Shown: positions 20,142 through 31,460 of the stretch, in pieces
How positions within the stretch are numbered: position 1 is the first letter of the stretch
Layout of the letters: every line of letters begins with the position of its first letter
NCBI RefSeq assembly: GCF_014650055.1
Contig: NZ_BMUF01000002.1
Coordinates: 186,001-250,000, forward strand
Reading direction: 5' to 3'
Origin: Streptomyces malachitofuscus
GTDB taxonomy: Bacteria; Actinomycetota; Actinomycetes; Streptomycetales; Streptomycetaceae
DNA length: 64,000 nucleotides
Position numbers and translations under genes: made by a program
Notes under the pieces: model-generated
What the model saw: the letters and a program-made list of their open reading frames with translations, nothing else
Database searches by the model: none
What the model was told of the DNA's origin: nothing

Positions 20142-22267
20142 CGTTCCTGCCCCCGTCGTTCGTCCGGGGCGCCCGTGGACACGGGCTCCCCGGGAGAACC
20201 CGTCGCCTGCCCGGGTTCTTCCGTGTCATCCATGATCTCGCCCGTGGCCGTGTTCACGGCGGGGGCGGCGGGCGCCGCCCGCGCGAGGGCCCCGGCGATC
20301 GTCTCGGCCGTCTTGCGGCCTATGCCCGGAACCTCGCAGATCTGGTCGATTGTCGCCGATCGCAGCTTCTTCAACGAACCGAAGTGCTTCAGCAGTGCCT
20401 GCTTACGGGTGTCGCCGAGGCCGGGCACGTCGTCCAGGGGGCTGGAGCGGAAGCGCTTGGCCCGCTTGGTGCGCTGATAGGTGATCGCGAAGCGGTGCGC
20501 CTCGTCACGGACCCGCTGGAGCAGATACAGGCCCTCGCTGGTGCGCGGGAGCACCACCGGGTCGTCGTCGCCCGGCAGCCAGACCTCCTCCAGCCGCTTG
20601 GCGAGACCGCACACGGCGATGTCGTCGATACCGAGCTCGTCGAGTGCCCGCTGGGCCGCCGCGACCTGCGGCGCACCGCCGTCGACCACCACGAGCTGCG
20701 GCGGGTAGGCGAAACGCCTCGGCCGGCCGTCGTCCTCGGCGAGTGTGCTCGCGGGCGGCTCGGCGAGACCTCCGGCGGCCTCCCCGGTGCCCGGGTCCCC
20801 GGCCTCGGGCCCATCGCCGTCGGTCCACTCCCCCGTCCGCTCCTTCTCCGCGAGGTAGCGCCGGAACCGGCGGGTGATCACCTCGTGCATGGAGCGGACG
20901 TCGTCCTGCCCGGCGCCGTGCCAGATCTGCGTGTCTCCGACACGACCTTTGATCTGGAAGCGCCGGTACTCGCTCTTGCGGGCCAGTCCGTCCTCGAAGA
21001 CGACCATGGAGGCCACCACGTCGTCGCCCTGGAGATGCGAGATGTCGTAGCACTCGATCCTCAGCGGGGCGCTGTCCAGGTCCAGGGCGTCGGTGATCTC
21101 CTCCAGCGCGCGGGAGCGCGTGGTGAGGTCGGAGGCGCGCTTGGTCTTGTGCAGCACGAGCGCCTGCTGGGCGTTGCGCTGCACGGTCTCCATCAGGGCC
21201 TTCTTGTCGCCGCGCTGCGGGATGCGCAGGGAGACGCCCGAGCCGCGCCGCCCGGTCAGCCACTGCTGGACCGGGTCCACGGGGTCCGGCAGGGCGGGGA
21301 CCAGGACCTCCCGGGGGACCGCGTCGCCGGTCTCCTCGCCGTAGAGCTGCTGGAGGGCGTGCTCGACCAGGGCGCCGGTGGTGATCTCCTCGACCTTGTC
21401 GGTGACCCAGCCGCGCTGGCCGCGCACGCGTCCGCCGCGGACGTGGAAGATCTGGACGGCCGCCTCCAGCTCGTCCTCGGCGACCGCGATCAGATCGGCG
21501 TCGGTCGCGTCGGCGAGCACGACGGCGTTCTTCTCCATGGCCTTCTTCAAGGCCCCTATGTCGTCGCGGAGCCGCGCGGCCCGCTCGTACTCCATCTCCT
21601 CGGCGGCCTCCGCCATCTGCCGCTCCAGCCGGCGGAGGTACGTGCCCGTGCGGCCGGCCATGAAGTCGCAGAACTCCTCGGCCAGTTCCCGGTGGTCCTC
21701 GGCGGAGATGCGGTCCACGCAGGGCGCCGAGCACTTGCCGATGTAGCCGAGCAGACAGGGGCGGCCGGTGCGGGAGGCGTTCTTGAAGACGCCCGCCGAG
21801 CAGGTGCGCACCGGGAACACGCGCAGCATCAGGTCCACGGTGTCGCGGATCGCCCACGCGTGCGCGTACGGGCCGAAGTAGCGGACGCCCTTCTTCTTGT
21901 GACCGCGCATCACCTGGACGCGCGGGAAGTCCTCGTTCATCGTCACCGCGAGGTAGGGGTAGCTCTTGTCGTCGCGGTACTTCACGTTGAACCGGGGGTC
22001 GTACTCCTTGATCCAGGAGTACTCCAGCTGGAGCGCCTCGACCTCCGTGGACACCACCGTCCACTCCACGGACGCGGCCGTGGTGACCATCGAGCGGGTG
22101 CGCGGGTGCAGTCCGGCCAGGTCCTGGAAGTAGTTCGCCAGGCGCTGGCGCAGGCTTTTCGCCTTTCCGACGTAGATCACCCGGCGGTGCTCGTCACGGA
22201 ACCGGTAGACCCCCGGCGAGTCGGGGATCTCACCCGGTTTGGGGCGGTAGCTGGAGGGGTCGGCCAT
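20138..22267 (-). CDS. uvrC: Excinuclease ABC subunit C
   Basis: The 709-residue nuclease makes the incisions in nucleotide excision repair after UvrAB damage recognition. It has the N-terminal GIY-YIG domain ([20 protein letters not shown]), a UVR motif around 220, the RNase H-like endonuclease core ([12 protein letters not shown] and VVDGGAPQV) and C-terminal helix-hairpin-helix repeats ([16 protein letters not shown]). The ATG at 22267 lies exactly seven bases after a TAGGGT -10 hexamer and there is no ribosome site, so a leaderless mRNA is likely. It overlaps rapZ by four bases. Confidence 0.97.
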   Translation of the reverse strand: MADPSSYRPKPGEIPDSPGVYRFRDEHRRVIYVGKAKSLRQRLANYFQDLAGLHPRTRSMVTTAASVEWTVVSTEVEALQLEYSWIKEYDPRFNVKYRDDKSYPYLAVTMNEDFPRVQVMRGHKKKGVRYFGPYAHAWAIRDTVDLMLRVFPVRTCSAGVFKNASRTGRPCLLGYIGKCSAPCVDRISAEDHRELAEEFCDFMAGRTGTYLRRLERQMAEAAEEMEYERAARLRDDIGALKKAMEKNAVVLADATDADLIAVAEDELEAAVQIFHVRGGRVRGQRGWVTDKVEEITTGALVEHALQQLYGEETGDAVPREVLVPALPDPVDPVQQWLTGRRGSGVSLRIPQRGDKKALMETVQRNAQQALVLHKTKRASDLTTRSRALEEITDALDLDSAPLRIECYDISHLQGDDVVASMVVFEDGLARKSEYRRFQIKGRVGDTQIWHGAGQDDVRSMHEVITRRFRRYLAEKERTGEWTDGDGPEAGDPGTGEAAGGLAEPPASTLAEDDGRPRRFAYPPQLVVVDGGAPQVAAAQRALDELGIDDIAVCGLAKRLEEVWLPGDDDPVVLPRTSEGLYLLQRVRDEAHRFAITYQRTKRAKRFRSSPLDDVPGLGDTRKQALLKHFGSLKKLRSATIDQICEVPGIGRKTAETIAGALARAAPAAPAVNTATGEIMDDTEEPGQATGSPGEPVSTGAPDERRGQER

Positions 22268-22274
22268 GTCTCAC

Positions 22275-22297
22275 ACCCTACTGGCGGGGACCGACAC
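22275..22297 (-). promoter_or_regulatory. uvrC promoter, RecA-NDp (PafBC)-like, leaderless
   Basis: Read on the minus strand: GTGTCGGTC, eight bases, then TAGGGT, then seven bases to the ATG. The first block matches TTGTCRGTG at seven of nine positions, and the N8 spacing and TANNNT hexamer are exact. Confidence 0.6.
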
Positions 22298-22457
22298 CGC
22301 GGCGGGGCTGTGGACAGCCGGGGCCCGGCGGGCTCCGGATGGGTTACGGCGGTCGGGAAGCGGGAAGGTGGGGGTTCCGCCCTTCAAACGATCGGGAGAC
22401 GTCACGAAGGCGGACATGGCGGACATGAGGGCGGTCACGAGTCGGAGGGCTGGTCGA

Positions 22458-22625
22458 ATGCGACGGACGCGGATCGAGAAACCACGGCGGCCGGCCCGGT
22501 CCCGCCGGTACGCCGACGAGATGTCCGCGACCGTCGAGTCCCTCGACCCACGCGATCCGGACATCGTGCGCGCGAAGCGTCTGCGGCTCGGTCTCCGGGA
22601 GCCGGACGCAACCGGCGAGGCGTAG
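22458..22625 (+). CDS. Small basic protein of unknown function
   Basis: A 55-residue reading frame begins at ATG 22458 behind GGAGGG. It encodes an arginine-rich N-terminus (MRRTRIEKPRRPARSRRYAD) and a mixed-charge tail (DPDIVRAKRLRLGLREPD). Nearly all third positions are G or C, which supports translation. It is divergent from uvrC and followed by a hairpin at 22660-22695. I do not recognise a family. An earlier in-frame ATG (22416) is possible but less well placed. Confidence 0.5.
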   Translation: MRRTRIEKPRRPARSRRYADEMSATVESLDPRDPDIVRAKRLRLGLREPDATGEA

Positions 22626-22659
22626 AGCCTGACGAAAACCGCATCACGGTACGTGCCCC

Positions 22660-22695
22660 GGGGGCCGTGCCGGCCCAGGGGCCGGTGCGGCCCCC
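22660..22695 (+). terminator. Hairpin after the small basic protein gene
   Basis: GGGGGCCG and GGCC segments (22660-22675) pair with GGCCGG and CGGCCCCC (22680-22695), with two mismatches in the middle. Confidence 0.5.
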
Positions 22696-22889
22696 GGCAG
22701 GTGTGCGCCGCTGTTGGGCCTCAGGTGTTGTCGGGACTTGGTCAACACGCTTCAATGCGGGGGAACTCGGGGCCCTGAACGACGGCGTACGGATGTGAAG
22801 GCTTCGCCGCGCCGACGGGGGCGGGCTCCTGGGTGCCCCGCGCGAACGGTCTGACCAGCCGTTGTGGACATTCACAGAAAGGCCCCTGC

Positions 22890-23837
22890 ATGCCGCACGC
22901 CACACAGCACGCGGACGCCGCCACCGCGGAACTGGACTCGGCCCTGAGCGGCGGACCGTTCCACGTCGCCCTGCGCGCCGCGATAGCGGCGCGGGGATTG
23001 CCGTTGCAGCGGGTGCAGCACCATCTGTCGCGCCACGGCGTGAAGGTAGGCGTCACCAGTCTGAGTTACTGGCAGCAGGGCGCCCGCCGCCCGCAGCGCC
23101 CGGAGTCCCTGCGCGCCGTACGGGCGCTGGAGGAGATCCTGCAGCTGCCGGAGGAGTCGCTGATCCGCCTCCTCGCCGAGTCGGACGAGCGGACGGCGGA
23201 CCGGCGTTCCCCCGGCCGGTCCTACCGGTCCCTGGTGGAGGCGTCGGGCGTCCTGGAGCAGCTGCTGGACGAGCTCGGCGCGCCGCGCGACGGCGGGCTG
23301 CATACCCTGGGCCACCACGAGCGGGTGCGCGTCGGTGCCCGCCGCGAACTGGCGGAACGCGAGTCGCACCACATCGTGCGCGCACACCGGGACGGCGTCG
23401 ACCGCCATGTGGCCGTCCATTACGGCGATCCGGGCTCCGCACCGGAGCGGATGCGTGTGCACGCCCTGGAGAACTGCCGCATCGGCCGCGTGCGTTGGCA
23501 CCACGACACCGGCGTGCTCGCCGCCGAGCTCCTCTTCGACACCCGGCTGCGGGCCGGTGACACCTTCCTCTTCCGCTACGCCGTCGAGGACGGCACGACG
23601 GGCGTCTCGCGCGAGTATCTGCGCGGGGCGGACTCCCCCGGCGGCCAGTACGCGCTCCAGGTGTGCTTCGAACCCGGGGTGCTCCCGGTGCGCTGCCACC
23701 GTTTCACCCAGCACTCGGCGGCGGCACCGCGCGGGGGACGTCAGGAGCTGCCGCTCAGCGCACGGCACCGCTCGGTCCACCTGGTGGAACCGCGGGTGCG
23801 GTCGGGCTATGTGGGGATCTCCTGGGACTGGGAGTGA
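22890..23837 (+). CDS. Helix-turn-helix (XRE-type) DNA-binding protein
   Basis: The 315-residue protein has an N-terminal helix-turn-helix: an FHVALRAAIAARGLPL helix, then VKVGVTSLSYWQQGARRPQRP with the recognition helix, then ALEEILQLPEESL. The rest is a uniquely composed beta-rich region with many histidines and arginines and no motif I recognise. The start at 22890 has GAAAGG upstream; an in-frame start 57 bases earlier is less likely. It is convergent with the Rieske protein gene, with only six bases between. The target is unknown. Confidence 0.75.
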   Translation: MPHATQHADAATAELDSALSGGPFHVALRAAIAARGLPLQRVQHHLSRHGVKVGVTSLSYWQQGARRPQRPESLRAVRALEEILQLPEESLIRLLAESDERTADRRSPGRSYRSLVEASGVLEQLLDELGAPRDGGLHTLGHHERVRVGARRELAERESHHIVRAHRDGVDRHVAVHYGDPGSAPERMRVHALENCRIGRVRWHHDTGVLAAELLFDTRLRAGDTFLFRYAVEDGTTGVSREYLRGADSPGGQYALQVCFEPGVLPVRCHRFTQHSAAAPRGGRQELPLSARHRSVHLVEPRVRSGYVGISWDWE

Positions 23838-23843
23838 CCGCGG

Positions 23844-24266
23844 TCAGGTCTGCGGCTTGGCGATCAGCGTGCCGTTCTCGACCTCCACGACCAGCGGCTG
23901 CAGCGGGGCCACGGCCGGCTCGCGCAGCACCTTTCCGGTCGTGGCGTCGAACTCGCTGCCGTGACAGGGGCAGATCAGCTTCGTCCCGTCCAGCTTGTTG
24001 ATCGGGCAGCCCGCGTGCGTGCAGACGGTGTCGTACGCCTTGAGCGTTCCGTCACCGCTCCGGCTGACCACGACGTTGTGATCCCGGTACAGCTTCGCCC
24101 CGCCCTCGGCGACCTCGCTCTCGGGCCCGAGCTCGACGGGCTCGCTCAACGGCGCCGACCGGTCGTCGGCGTCGCCCTTGCACGCGGTGAGGCCCAGTCC
24201 GGCGACGGGGGTGAGGGCAGCACCCCGCAGAACGGCACGGCGGCTCGCGACGGGTCGGACGGACAT
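23844..24266 (-). CDS. Rieske [2Fe-2S] lipoprotein
   Basis: The 140-residue exported redox protein has iron-sulphur ligands C82 and H84 in CTHAGCP and C99 and H102 in CPCHGS, plus the disulphide pair C87/C101. The N-terminus carries a twin-arginine motif (SRRAVLRG) and a lipobox ending at C29 (LTAC). It should therefore be exported folded by Tat and anchored outside the membrane. Stand-alone proteins of this type are common in Streptomyces and their electron partners are unknown. The ATG at 24266 has GGAG close upstream. Confidence 0.9.
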   Translation of the reverse strand: MSVRPVASRRAVLRGAALTPVAGLGLTACKGDADDRSAPLSEPVELGPESEVAEGGAKLYRDHNVVVSRSGDGTLKAYDTVCTHAGCPINKLDGTKLICPCHGSEFDATTGKVLREPAVAPLQPLVVEVENGTLIAKPQT

Positions 24267-24423
24267 ACGGCTCCACGGGCAGTACGAAACGAACACTCGA
24301 TCACCAGCGACGATACCGAGACCCCCCGCACCCCGGACGCCCGGGTACGGACCACACGCCCCGACCCCGCCGCTCCCGCGACTCCCTCAGCCCCCGCACC
24401 GCTCCCGCCGCTCCCACGGGCAG

Positions 24424-24548
24424 TCGTGCCTCCCCCAGTGCCTTAAGGGCCTGGGAGGTACCCCCAGGGCGATGGGGTCCCCCCGCTCATGGGGGTACCT
24501 CCCGCTCGAGCGAAGTCGAGAGTGGGGGAGAAGGCGAGAGTGGGGGAG
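24424..24548. repeat. Streptomyces dispersed intergenic hairpin element
   Basis: GGGAGGTACCCCC (24453-24465) is mirrored exactly by GGGGGTACCTCCC (24491-24503). CGAGAGTGGGGGAG is repeated directly at 24517-24530 and 24535-24548, an 18-bp period. I recognise CTCCCGCTCGAGCGAAG and the following GAGAGTGGGGGAG as sequence that recurs between genes in Streptomyces genomes. Confidence 0.65.
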
Positions 24549-24664
24549 GGTGGGCGCGACGGCACCCCGCCGACGCCGGGCTGCGCGAACGCTCCCGCCC
24601 ACACCGACGCAGCGCACCCTGCAAGCTCCGGGTTCGACAACCCATCCCCGACCCGCGCCCGCTG

Positions 24665-24690
24665 CGTAAACGCTTACGCAAACGTTTACG
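24665..24690. promoter_or_regulatory. Two overlapping LacI-type operators
   Basis: CGTAAACGCTTACG (24665-24678) and CGCAAACGTTTACG (24677-24690) are LacI/GalR-type pseudo-palindromes sharing two bases, centred 12 bp apart. They lie 68-93 bp upstream of the lacI ATG and probably mediate autoregulation of the regulator-kinase operon. Confidence 0.7.
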
Positions 24691-24757
24691 ACCACCCATC
24701 GAATGGGATACGGTCCCCACCCAGTACACGAACCGCACTCCCGGAGGGACCCCCACG

Positions 24758-25837
24758 ATGGCGACCATGACAGACGTGGCCCGCCACGCCGGCGTCTCCG
24801 TCGCCACCGTCTCCCACGTGCTCAACGACACCCGCCCGGTCCGCCCCCACACCCGCCAGGCGGTCCTCGACGCCATCGAGGAACTCGGCTACACCCCCAA
24901 CACCCTCGCCCGCTCCCTGGTGACCTCCCGGACCCGGTCCATCGGCCTCGCGGTGTCGGCGATCAGCAACCCCTACTTCACCGAGATCCTGCAAGGCGTC
25001 GAGGCCGCCGCCCTGGAACACGGCTACAGCCTCCTCATCGCCGACCCGCACGACGACCCCGCGCACGAGCGCAAGGTCGTCCAGCTGCTGCACGAACGCC
25101 GCGTGGAGGGCCTGATCGTCGCGCCCTCCGCGCGGCCGCGCGAACTCCTCACCTACCTCGGCCGCCACCGCGTGCCCGCCGTGTTCCTGGACCGGCTGGT
25201 CGACGACCCCGCGGGCGACGGCGGCCCCCGCTTCGACCAGGTCTGCGCCGAGAGCACCGGACCGACGTCCCGCCTGGTCACGCATCTCGCCGGTCTCGGA
25301 CACCGCCGTATCGCCCTGGTCGCGGGGCTGCCGGGCCTCAGCACGACCGCCGAGCGGATCACCGGGTACCGGCACGGGCTGGCCGCCGCCGGTCTGCCGT
25401 ACGACGAGCGGATCCTGGTGCACGGCGACTCCCGGTCGGAGGGGGCGGAACGGGCCACCGCCGCCCTGCTGGCCCTCGGCTCGCGTCCCACCGCGCTGGT
25501 CACCGCGAACAACGCCATGACGATCGGCGCGCTGCGGGCCCTGCGCGCCCATGGGCTGTCCGTGCCCGAGGACATCGCCCTGTGCTGCTTCGACGACTTC
25601 GCGTGGGCGGACCTGTTCTCGCCCCGCCTCACGGCCGTGGCCCAGCCCAGCAGGGACATCGGTGCCCGTGCCGTGCGGGTGCTCCTGGACCGTCTCGCCG
25701 AGCCGGACCGCCCCGCGCGGACCGAACGGCTCCCGTGCGCGTTCGTGCACCGCACCTCCTGCGGCTGCCAGGACGAACCGGAGCAGCCCGCACGCTCCGA
25801 GGACCCCGAGCCCACCGAGAAAGGACCCCTCTCGTGA
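24758..25837 (+). CDS. LacI-family transcriptional regulator
   Basis: The 359-residue regulator has the N-terminal LacI helix-turn-helix (TDVARHAGVSVATVSHVLND, hinge YTPNTLARSLVT). A periplasmic-binding-protein-like effector domain follows (SIGLAVSAISNPYFTEI, ITGYRHGL, CCFDDFAWADL). It ends with a cysteine pair in TSCGC. It should repress the downstream sugar kinase gene, with which it overlaps by four bases (GTGA), until the sugar or sugar phosphate appears. The two operators upstream support autorepression. Confidence 0.95.
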   Translation: MATMTDVARHAGVSVATVSHVLNDTRPVRPHTRQAVLDAIEELGYTPNTLARSLVTSRTRSIGLAVSAISNPYFTEILQGVEAAALEHGYSLLIADPHDDPAHERKVVQLLHERRVEGLIVAPSARPRELLTYLGRHRVPAVFLDRLVDDPAGDGGPRFDQVCAESTGPTSRLVTHLAGLGHRRIALVAGLPGLSTTAERITGYRHGLAAAGLPYDERILVHGDSRSEGAERATAALLALGSRPTALVTANNAMTIGALRALRAHGLSVPEDIALCCFDDFAWADLFSPRLTAVAQPSRDIGARAVRVLLDRLAEPDRPARTERLPCAFVHRTSCGCQDEPEQPARSEDPEPTEKGPLS

Positions 25838-26751
25838 TCGTCGTAGCCGGTGAGGCACTGATCGACCTGGTACCGCGCGGCGCGGGTGCGCTCGCGGCGC
25901 TGACGCCGGCGCTCGGCGGCGGCCCCTTCAACACCGCGGTGGCGCTGGGCCGCCTGGGCTCCCCCGCCGCCTTCTGCTCCCGGGTGTCCCGTGACGGCTT
26001 CGGCGAGGCACTGCTGGACCGGCTGCGGGAGACCGGGGTGGACGTGGCGTCGGTGCAGCGGGGCGACGAACCGACGACGCTCGCCGTGGCCACCGTCGGC
26101 ACGGACGGTTCGGCCGCGTACTCCTTCTACGTGGAAGGGACCGCGGACCGCCTGTTCACGGCGCCCGATGCGCTGCCGGCCGGCACCCGCGCGGTGTCCT
26201 TCGGGACCTGCTCGCTGGTGCTGGAGCCCGGTGCGAGCGCCTACGAGGAGCTGATGCGCACCGCCTCCGCACAGGGCGTGTTCACGGCGCTGGACCCCAA
26301 CGTCCGGGCGGGGCTGATCCCGGATGCCGACGCCTACCGGGCCCGGTTCAGGAGCTGGCTGCCGTCGGTGTCGCTGCTGAAGCTGTCCGAGGAGGACGCC
26401 CGGTGGCTCGGCGGGTCGCCGCGGGAGTGGCTGACGGCCGGTCCCGCGGCGGTCGTGATCACCCGGGGCGGGGACGGCCTGACGGTGTTCACCCGCGCGG
26501 GCGAGGAGTACGCCGTGCCGGGTGAGCGGGTGCGGGTGGTGGACACGATCGGCGCCGGTGACACGGTGAACGCGGCGCTGCTGCACGGCCTCGCGAGCCG
26601 CGGAGCGCTCAGTGACGAGGGCGTGGACGCCCTGGGGGCGGAGGGCTGGACCGGCCTGCTCGGCTTCGCGGCCCGCGCGGCGGCGATCACGTGCTCGCGC
26701 GCGGGGGCGGAACCGCCGTATGCGCACGAGCTGGAGCCGGAGGGCGTCTGA
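25834..26751 (+). CDS. PfkB-family sugar kinase (fructokinase-like)
   Basis: The 305-residue kinase has the N-terminal GGGPFNTAVALGRLG ribokinase signature and the C-terminal catalytic DTIGAGDTVNAALLHG, with the aspartate base in GAGD. The pattern (VAGEALIDLVP start, YSFYVEGTADR) resembles fructokinases more than ribokinases or adenosine kinases. GTG at 25834 overlaps the lacI stop and has AAAGGA upstream. No transporter is linked, so the sugar source is unclear. A strong bidirectional terminator follows. Confidence 0.9.
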   Translation: MIVVAGEALIDLVPRGAGALAALTPALGGGPFNTAVALGRLGSPAAFCSRVSRDGFGEALLDRLRETGVDVASVQRGDEPTTLAVATVGTDGSAAYSFYVEGTADRLFTAPDALPAGTRAVSFGTCSLVLEPGASAYEELMRTASAQGVFTALDPNVRAGLIPDADAYRARFRSWLPSVSLLKLSEEDARWLGGSPREWLTAGPAAVVITRGGDGLTVFTRAGEEYAVPGERVRVVDTIGAGDTVNAALLHGLASRGALSDEGVDALGAEGWTGLLGFAARAAAITCSRAGAEPPYAHELEPEGV

Positions 26752-26758
26752 CGCACCG

Positions 26759-26806
26759 AGCGCCGTGCCGCGCGGGGACGCCCGGTCCCCTGCGCGGCAC
26801 GGCGCT
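26759..26806. terminator. Strong bidirectional terminator between kinase and uvrA
   Basis: Fifteen perfectly paired bases (26759-26773 with 26792-26806) continue after one bulge into GGGGA/TCCCC (26774-26778 with 26786-26790). The element serves both convergent genes. Confidence 0.85.
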
Positions 26807-26833
26807 TCCGTGTGTGTCGGCGCGGGCGGCCGG

Positions 26834-29839
<3,006 letters not shown>

Positions 29840-29894
29840 GCCGGTCCGCACCTTTCTTGAGAGAAGTGACAGGGGCGGGGCCCCCGTCTTTCTC

Positions 29895-29917
29895 AGACTA
29901 GGGGGAGCCACTGACAA
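29895..29917 (-). promoter_or_regulatory. uvrA promoter, exact RecA-NDp (PafBC) match
   Basis: On the minus strand TTGTCAGTG is followed by eight bases and TAGTCT, a full match to TTGTCRGTG-N8-TANNNT. The predicted transcript start is about 50 bases upstream of the GTG, so this mRNA keeps a leader and its ribosome site. Confidence 0.8.
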
Positions 29918-30022
29918 CGCCGGTTCGGATTCACGGGTTGTCAACAAACCCCGGCTCTCCAGCATGCCCGACGCCGCACCCGACCATATAGCACGTGCAT
30001 TCGATTTTGCGTGCCGGTTCAC

Positions 30023-30062
30023 CACCTTCACCCGAAGGTGTGACCGAGCTAGGGTCAGCACC
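30023..30062 (+). promoter_or_regulatory. Leaderless promoter with a palindrome over the -35
   Basis: CACCTTC-ACCC-GAAGGTG (30023-30040) is a perfect 7-bp inverted repeat covering the expected -35 (TTCACC, 30027-30032). TAGGGT (30050-30055) is the -10, and seven bases later comes the ATG at 30063. No ribosome site is present. Confidence 0.55.
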
Positions 30063-30752
30063 ATGATTGATCACGCTGATGACCTGGCGTCTGTACAAGC
30101 CGCTACCGAACGGCTGCTCACCGCGGTCGGCACCCTGGACAACGCGGCTGTGACCCAGTCGTCACGCCTGCCCGGCTGGACCCGGGGCCATGTGCTGGCC
30201 CACCTGGCCCGCAACGCGGACGCCCTGGTGAACGTGCTGGAGGGCCGGCCGATGTACGTCTCCGGCGAGGCCCGGGACGCCGACATCGAGCAGGGCGCCC
30301 CGCGCCCCCTCGACGCCCACCTCGCCGACCTGCGGGAGAGCGCGGAGCGCTTCCGCGCGGCGGGCGATGCCCCGGCGGACTGGTCGCGCACGGTCGAACT
30401 GCGCAACGGCATCACCGACCGCGCGGAGCGGGTGCCGTTCCGGCGCTGGGCCGAGGTGGAACTGCACCATGTGGACCTCGGGATCGGCTACGAGCTGGAG
30501 GACCTGCCGGAGGAGTTCACCGAGCGGGAGATCGACTTCCTCGCGGCCCGGTTCACCGGTCACCGGGACGTGCCGGTGACCGCCCTGGCCACCGTGGACG
30601 GCAGGACCTGGACGACCGGCGGCGGGGCGGACGGCGGACCCGTGACGGTCGAGGGGACGCCGGCCGACCTGCTGGGCTGGCTCGCCGGCCGCCGCGACGG
30701 CTCCGGTCTGGCGGTGAAGGGCGGCGGACTTCCGTCGCTTCCCCCGCTGTAG
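30063..30752 (+). CDS. Maleylpyruvate isomerase family (mycothiol-dependent, DinB-like) protein
   Basis: The 229-residue protein has the DinB/MDMPI four-helix metal-binding fold: [18 protein letters not shown] near residues 38-55 carries the metal histidine and VELHHVDLG near 145 another pair. Members use mycothiol, the actinobacterial thiol, in isomerisation or transfer reactions, and maleylpyruvate isomerase is the named prototype. No aromatic-degradation genes are nearby, so the substrate is open. The ATG at 30063 is seven bases after a -10 hexamer, so the mRNA is probably leaderless. Confidence 0.85.
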   Translation: MIDHADDLASVQAATERLLTAVGTLDNAAVTQSSRLPGWTRGHVLAHLARNADALVNVLEGRPMYVSGEARDADIEQGAPRPLDAHLADLRESAERFRAAGDAPADWSRTVELRNGITDRAERVPFRRWAEVELHHVDLGIGYELEDLPEEFTEREIDFLAARFTGHRDVPVTALATVDGRTWTTGGGADGGPVTVEGTPADLLGWLAGRRDGSGLAVKGGGLPSLPPL

Positions 30753-30778
30753 CGCCTGTCGGGCGCGGGTTCCCGCTA

Positions 30779-30791
30779 TAGGCTGACGTGC
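30779..30791 (+). promoter_or_regulatory. Leaderless -10 of the metallo-hydrolase gene
   Basis: TAGGCT (30779-30784) and seven bases precede ATG 30792. The spacing equals that of the other leaderless starts in this window. No convincing -35 is seen. Confidence 0.45.
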
Positions 30792-31448
30792 ATGACGTAC
30801 AGCGGTCGGGTGAGGGTCGGCGGCCCAGCCGACGTGCACGAACTCAAGGACCTGATGATCACGAAGGTCGCGGTCGGCCCCATGGACAACAACGCCTATC
30901 TGCTGCGTTGCCGGGCCACCGACGAGCAGCTGCTGATCGACGCGGCCAACGACGCGGGGGCCCTGCTGGGCACGATCGGTGACGACGGCATCGCGTCCGT
31001 CGTCACCACCCACCGGCACGGCGACCACTGGCAGGCGCTCGCCGAGGTCGTGGCGGCCACCGGTGCCCGCACCCACGCGGGCCGGGAGGACGCCGAGGGC
31101 ATCCCGGTGCCGACCGACGTACTGGTCGACGACGGCGACATCATCCGCGTGGGACGGGTGGAGCTCACCGCCCGCCGTCTGGTCGGACACACACCCGGCT
31201 CGATCGCTCTGGTCTACGACGATCCTTACGGGCATCCGCATGTGTTCACCGGGGACTGCCTGTTCCCGGGCGGTGTGGGCAACACCCACAAGGACCCGAA
31301 GGCGTTCGCCAGTCTGATGCACGACGTGGAGACCAAGATCTTCGAGGTCCTGCCGGACGAGACGTGGGTCTACCCCGGCCACGGCAACGACACCACCCTG
31401 GGCGCGGAGCGCCCGCATCTGCCGGAGTGGCGCGCGCGGGGCTGGTGA
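30792..31448 (+). CDS. MBL-fold metallo-hydrolase (glyoxalase II-like)
   Basis: The 218-residue metallo-beta-lactamase-fold enzyme has metal ligands H74, H76, D78 and H79 in THRHGDHW and a further set in GHTPGSIALV, FTGDCLF and PGHGND. The pattern is that of hydroxyacylglutathione hydrolase-like thioesterases. In an actinobacterium the thiol would be mycothiol, which fits the adjacent mycothiol-dependent isomerase homologue 39 bp upstream; this pairing is an inference. It ends 12 bases from the convergent aroQ gene. Confidence 0.88.
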   Translation: MTYSGRVRVGGPADVHELKDLMITKVAVGPMDNNAYLLRCRATDEQLLIDAANDAGALLGTIGDDGIASVVTTHRHGDHWQALAEVVAATGARTHAGREDAEGIPVPTDVLVDDGDIIRVGRVELTARRLVGHTPGSIALVYDDPYGHPHVFTGDCLFPGGVGNTHKDPKAFASLMHDVETKIFEVLPDETWVYPGHGNDTTLGAERPHLPEWRARGW

Positions 31449-31460
31449 ACGGAGCGGCGC

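Larger units (their letters stand above)
24267..24757. other. 490-bp intergenic region with repeat element and LacI operators
   Basis: No gene is supported here. Positions 24424-24548 hold a hairpin-rich repeat described separately. Positions 24665-24690 hold two operator-like palindromes upstream of lacI. The stretch 24297-24420 is C-rich and shows no further structure that I can support. Confidence 0.6.
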
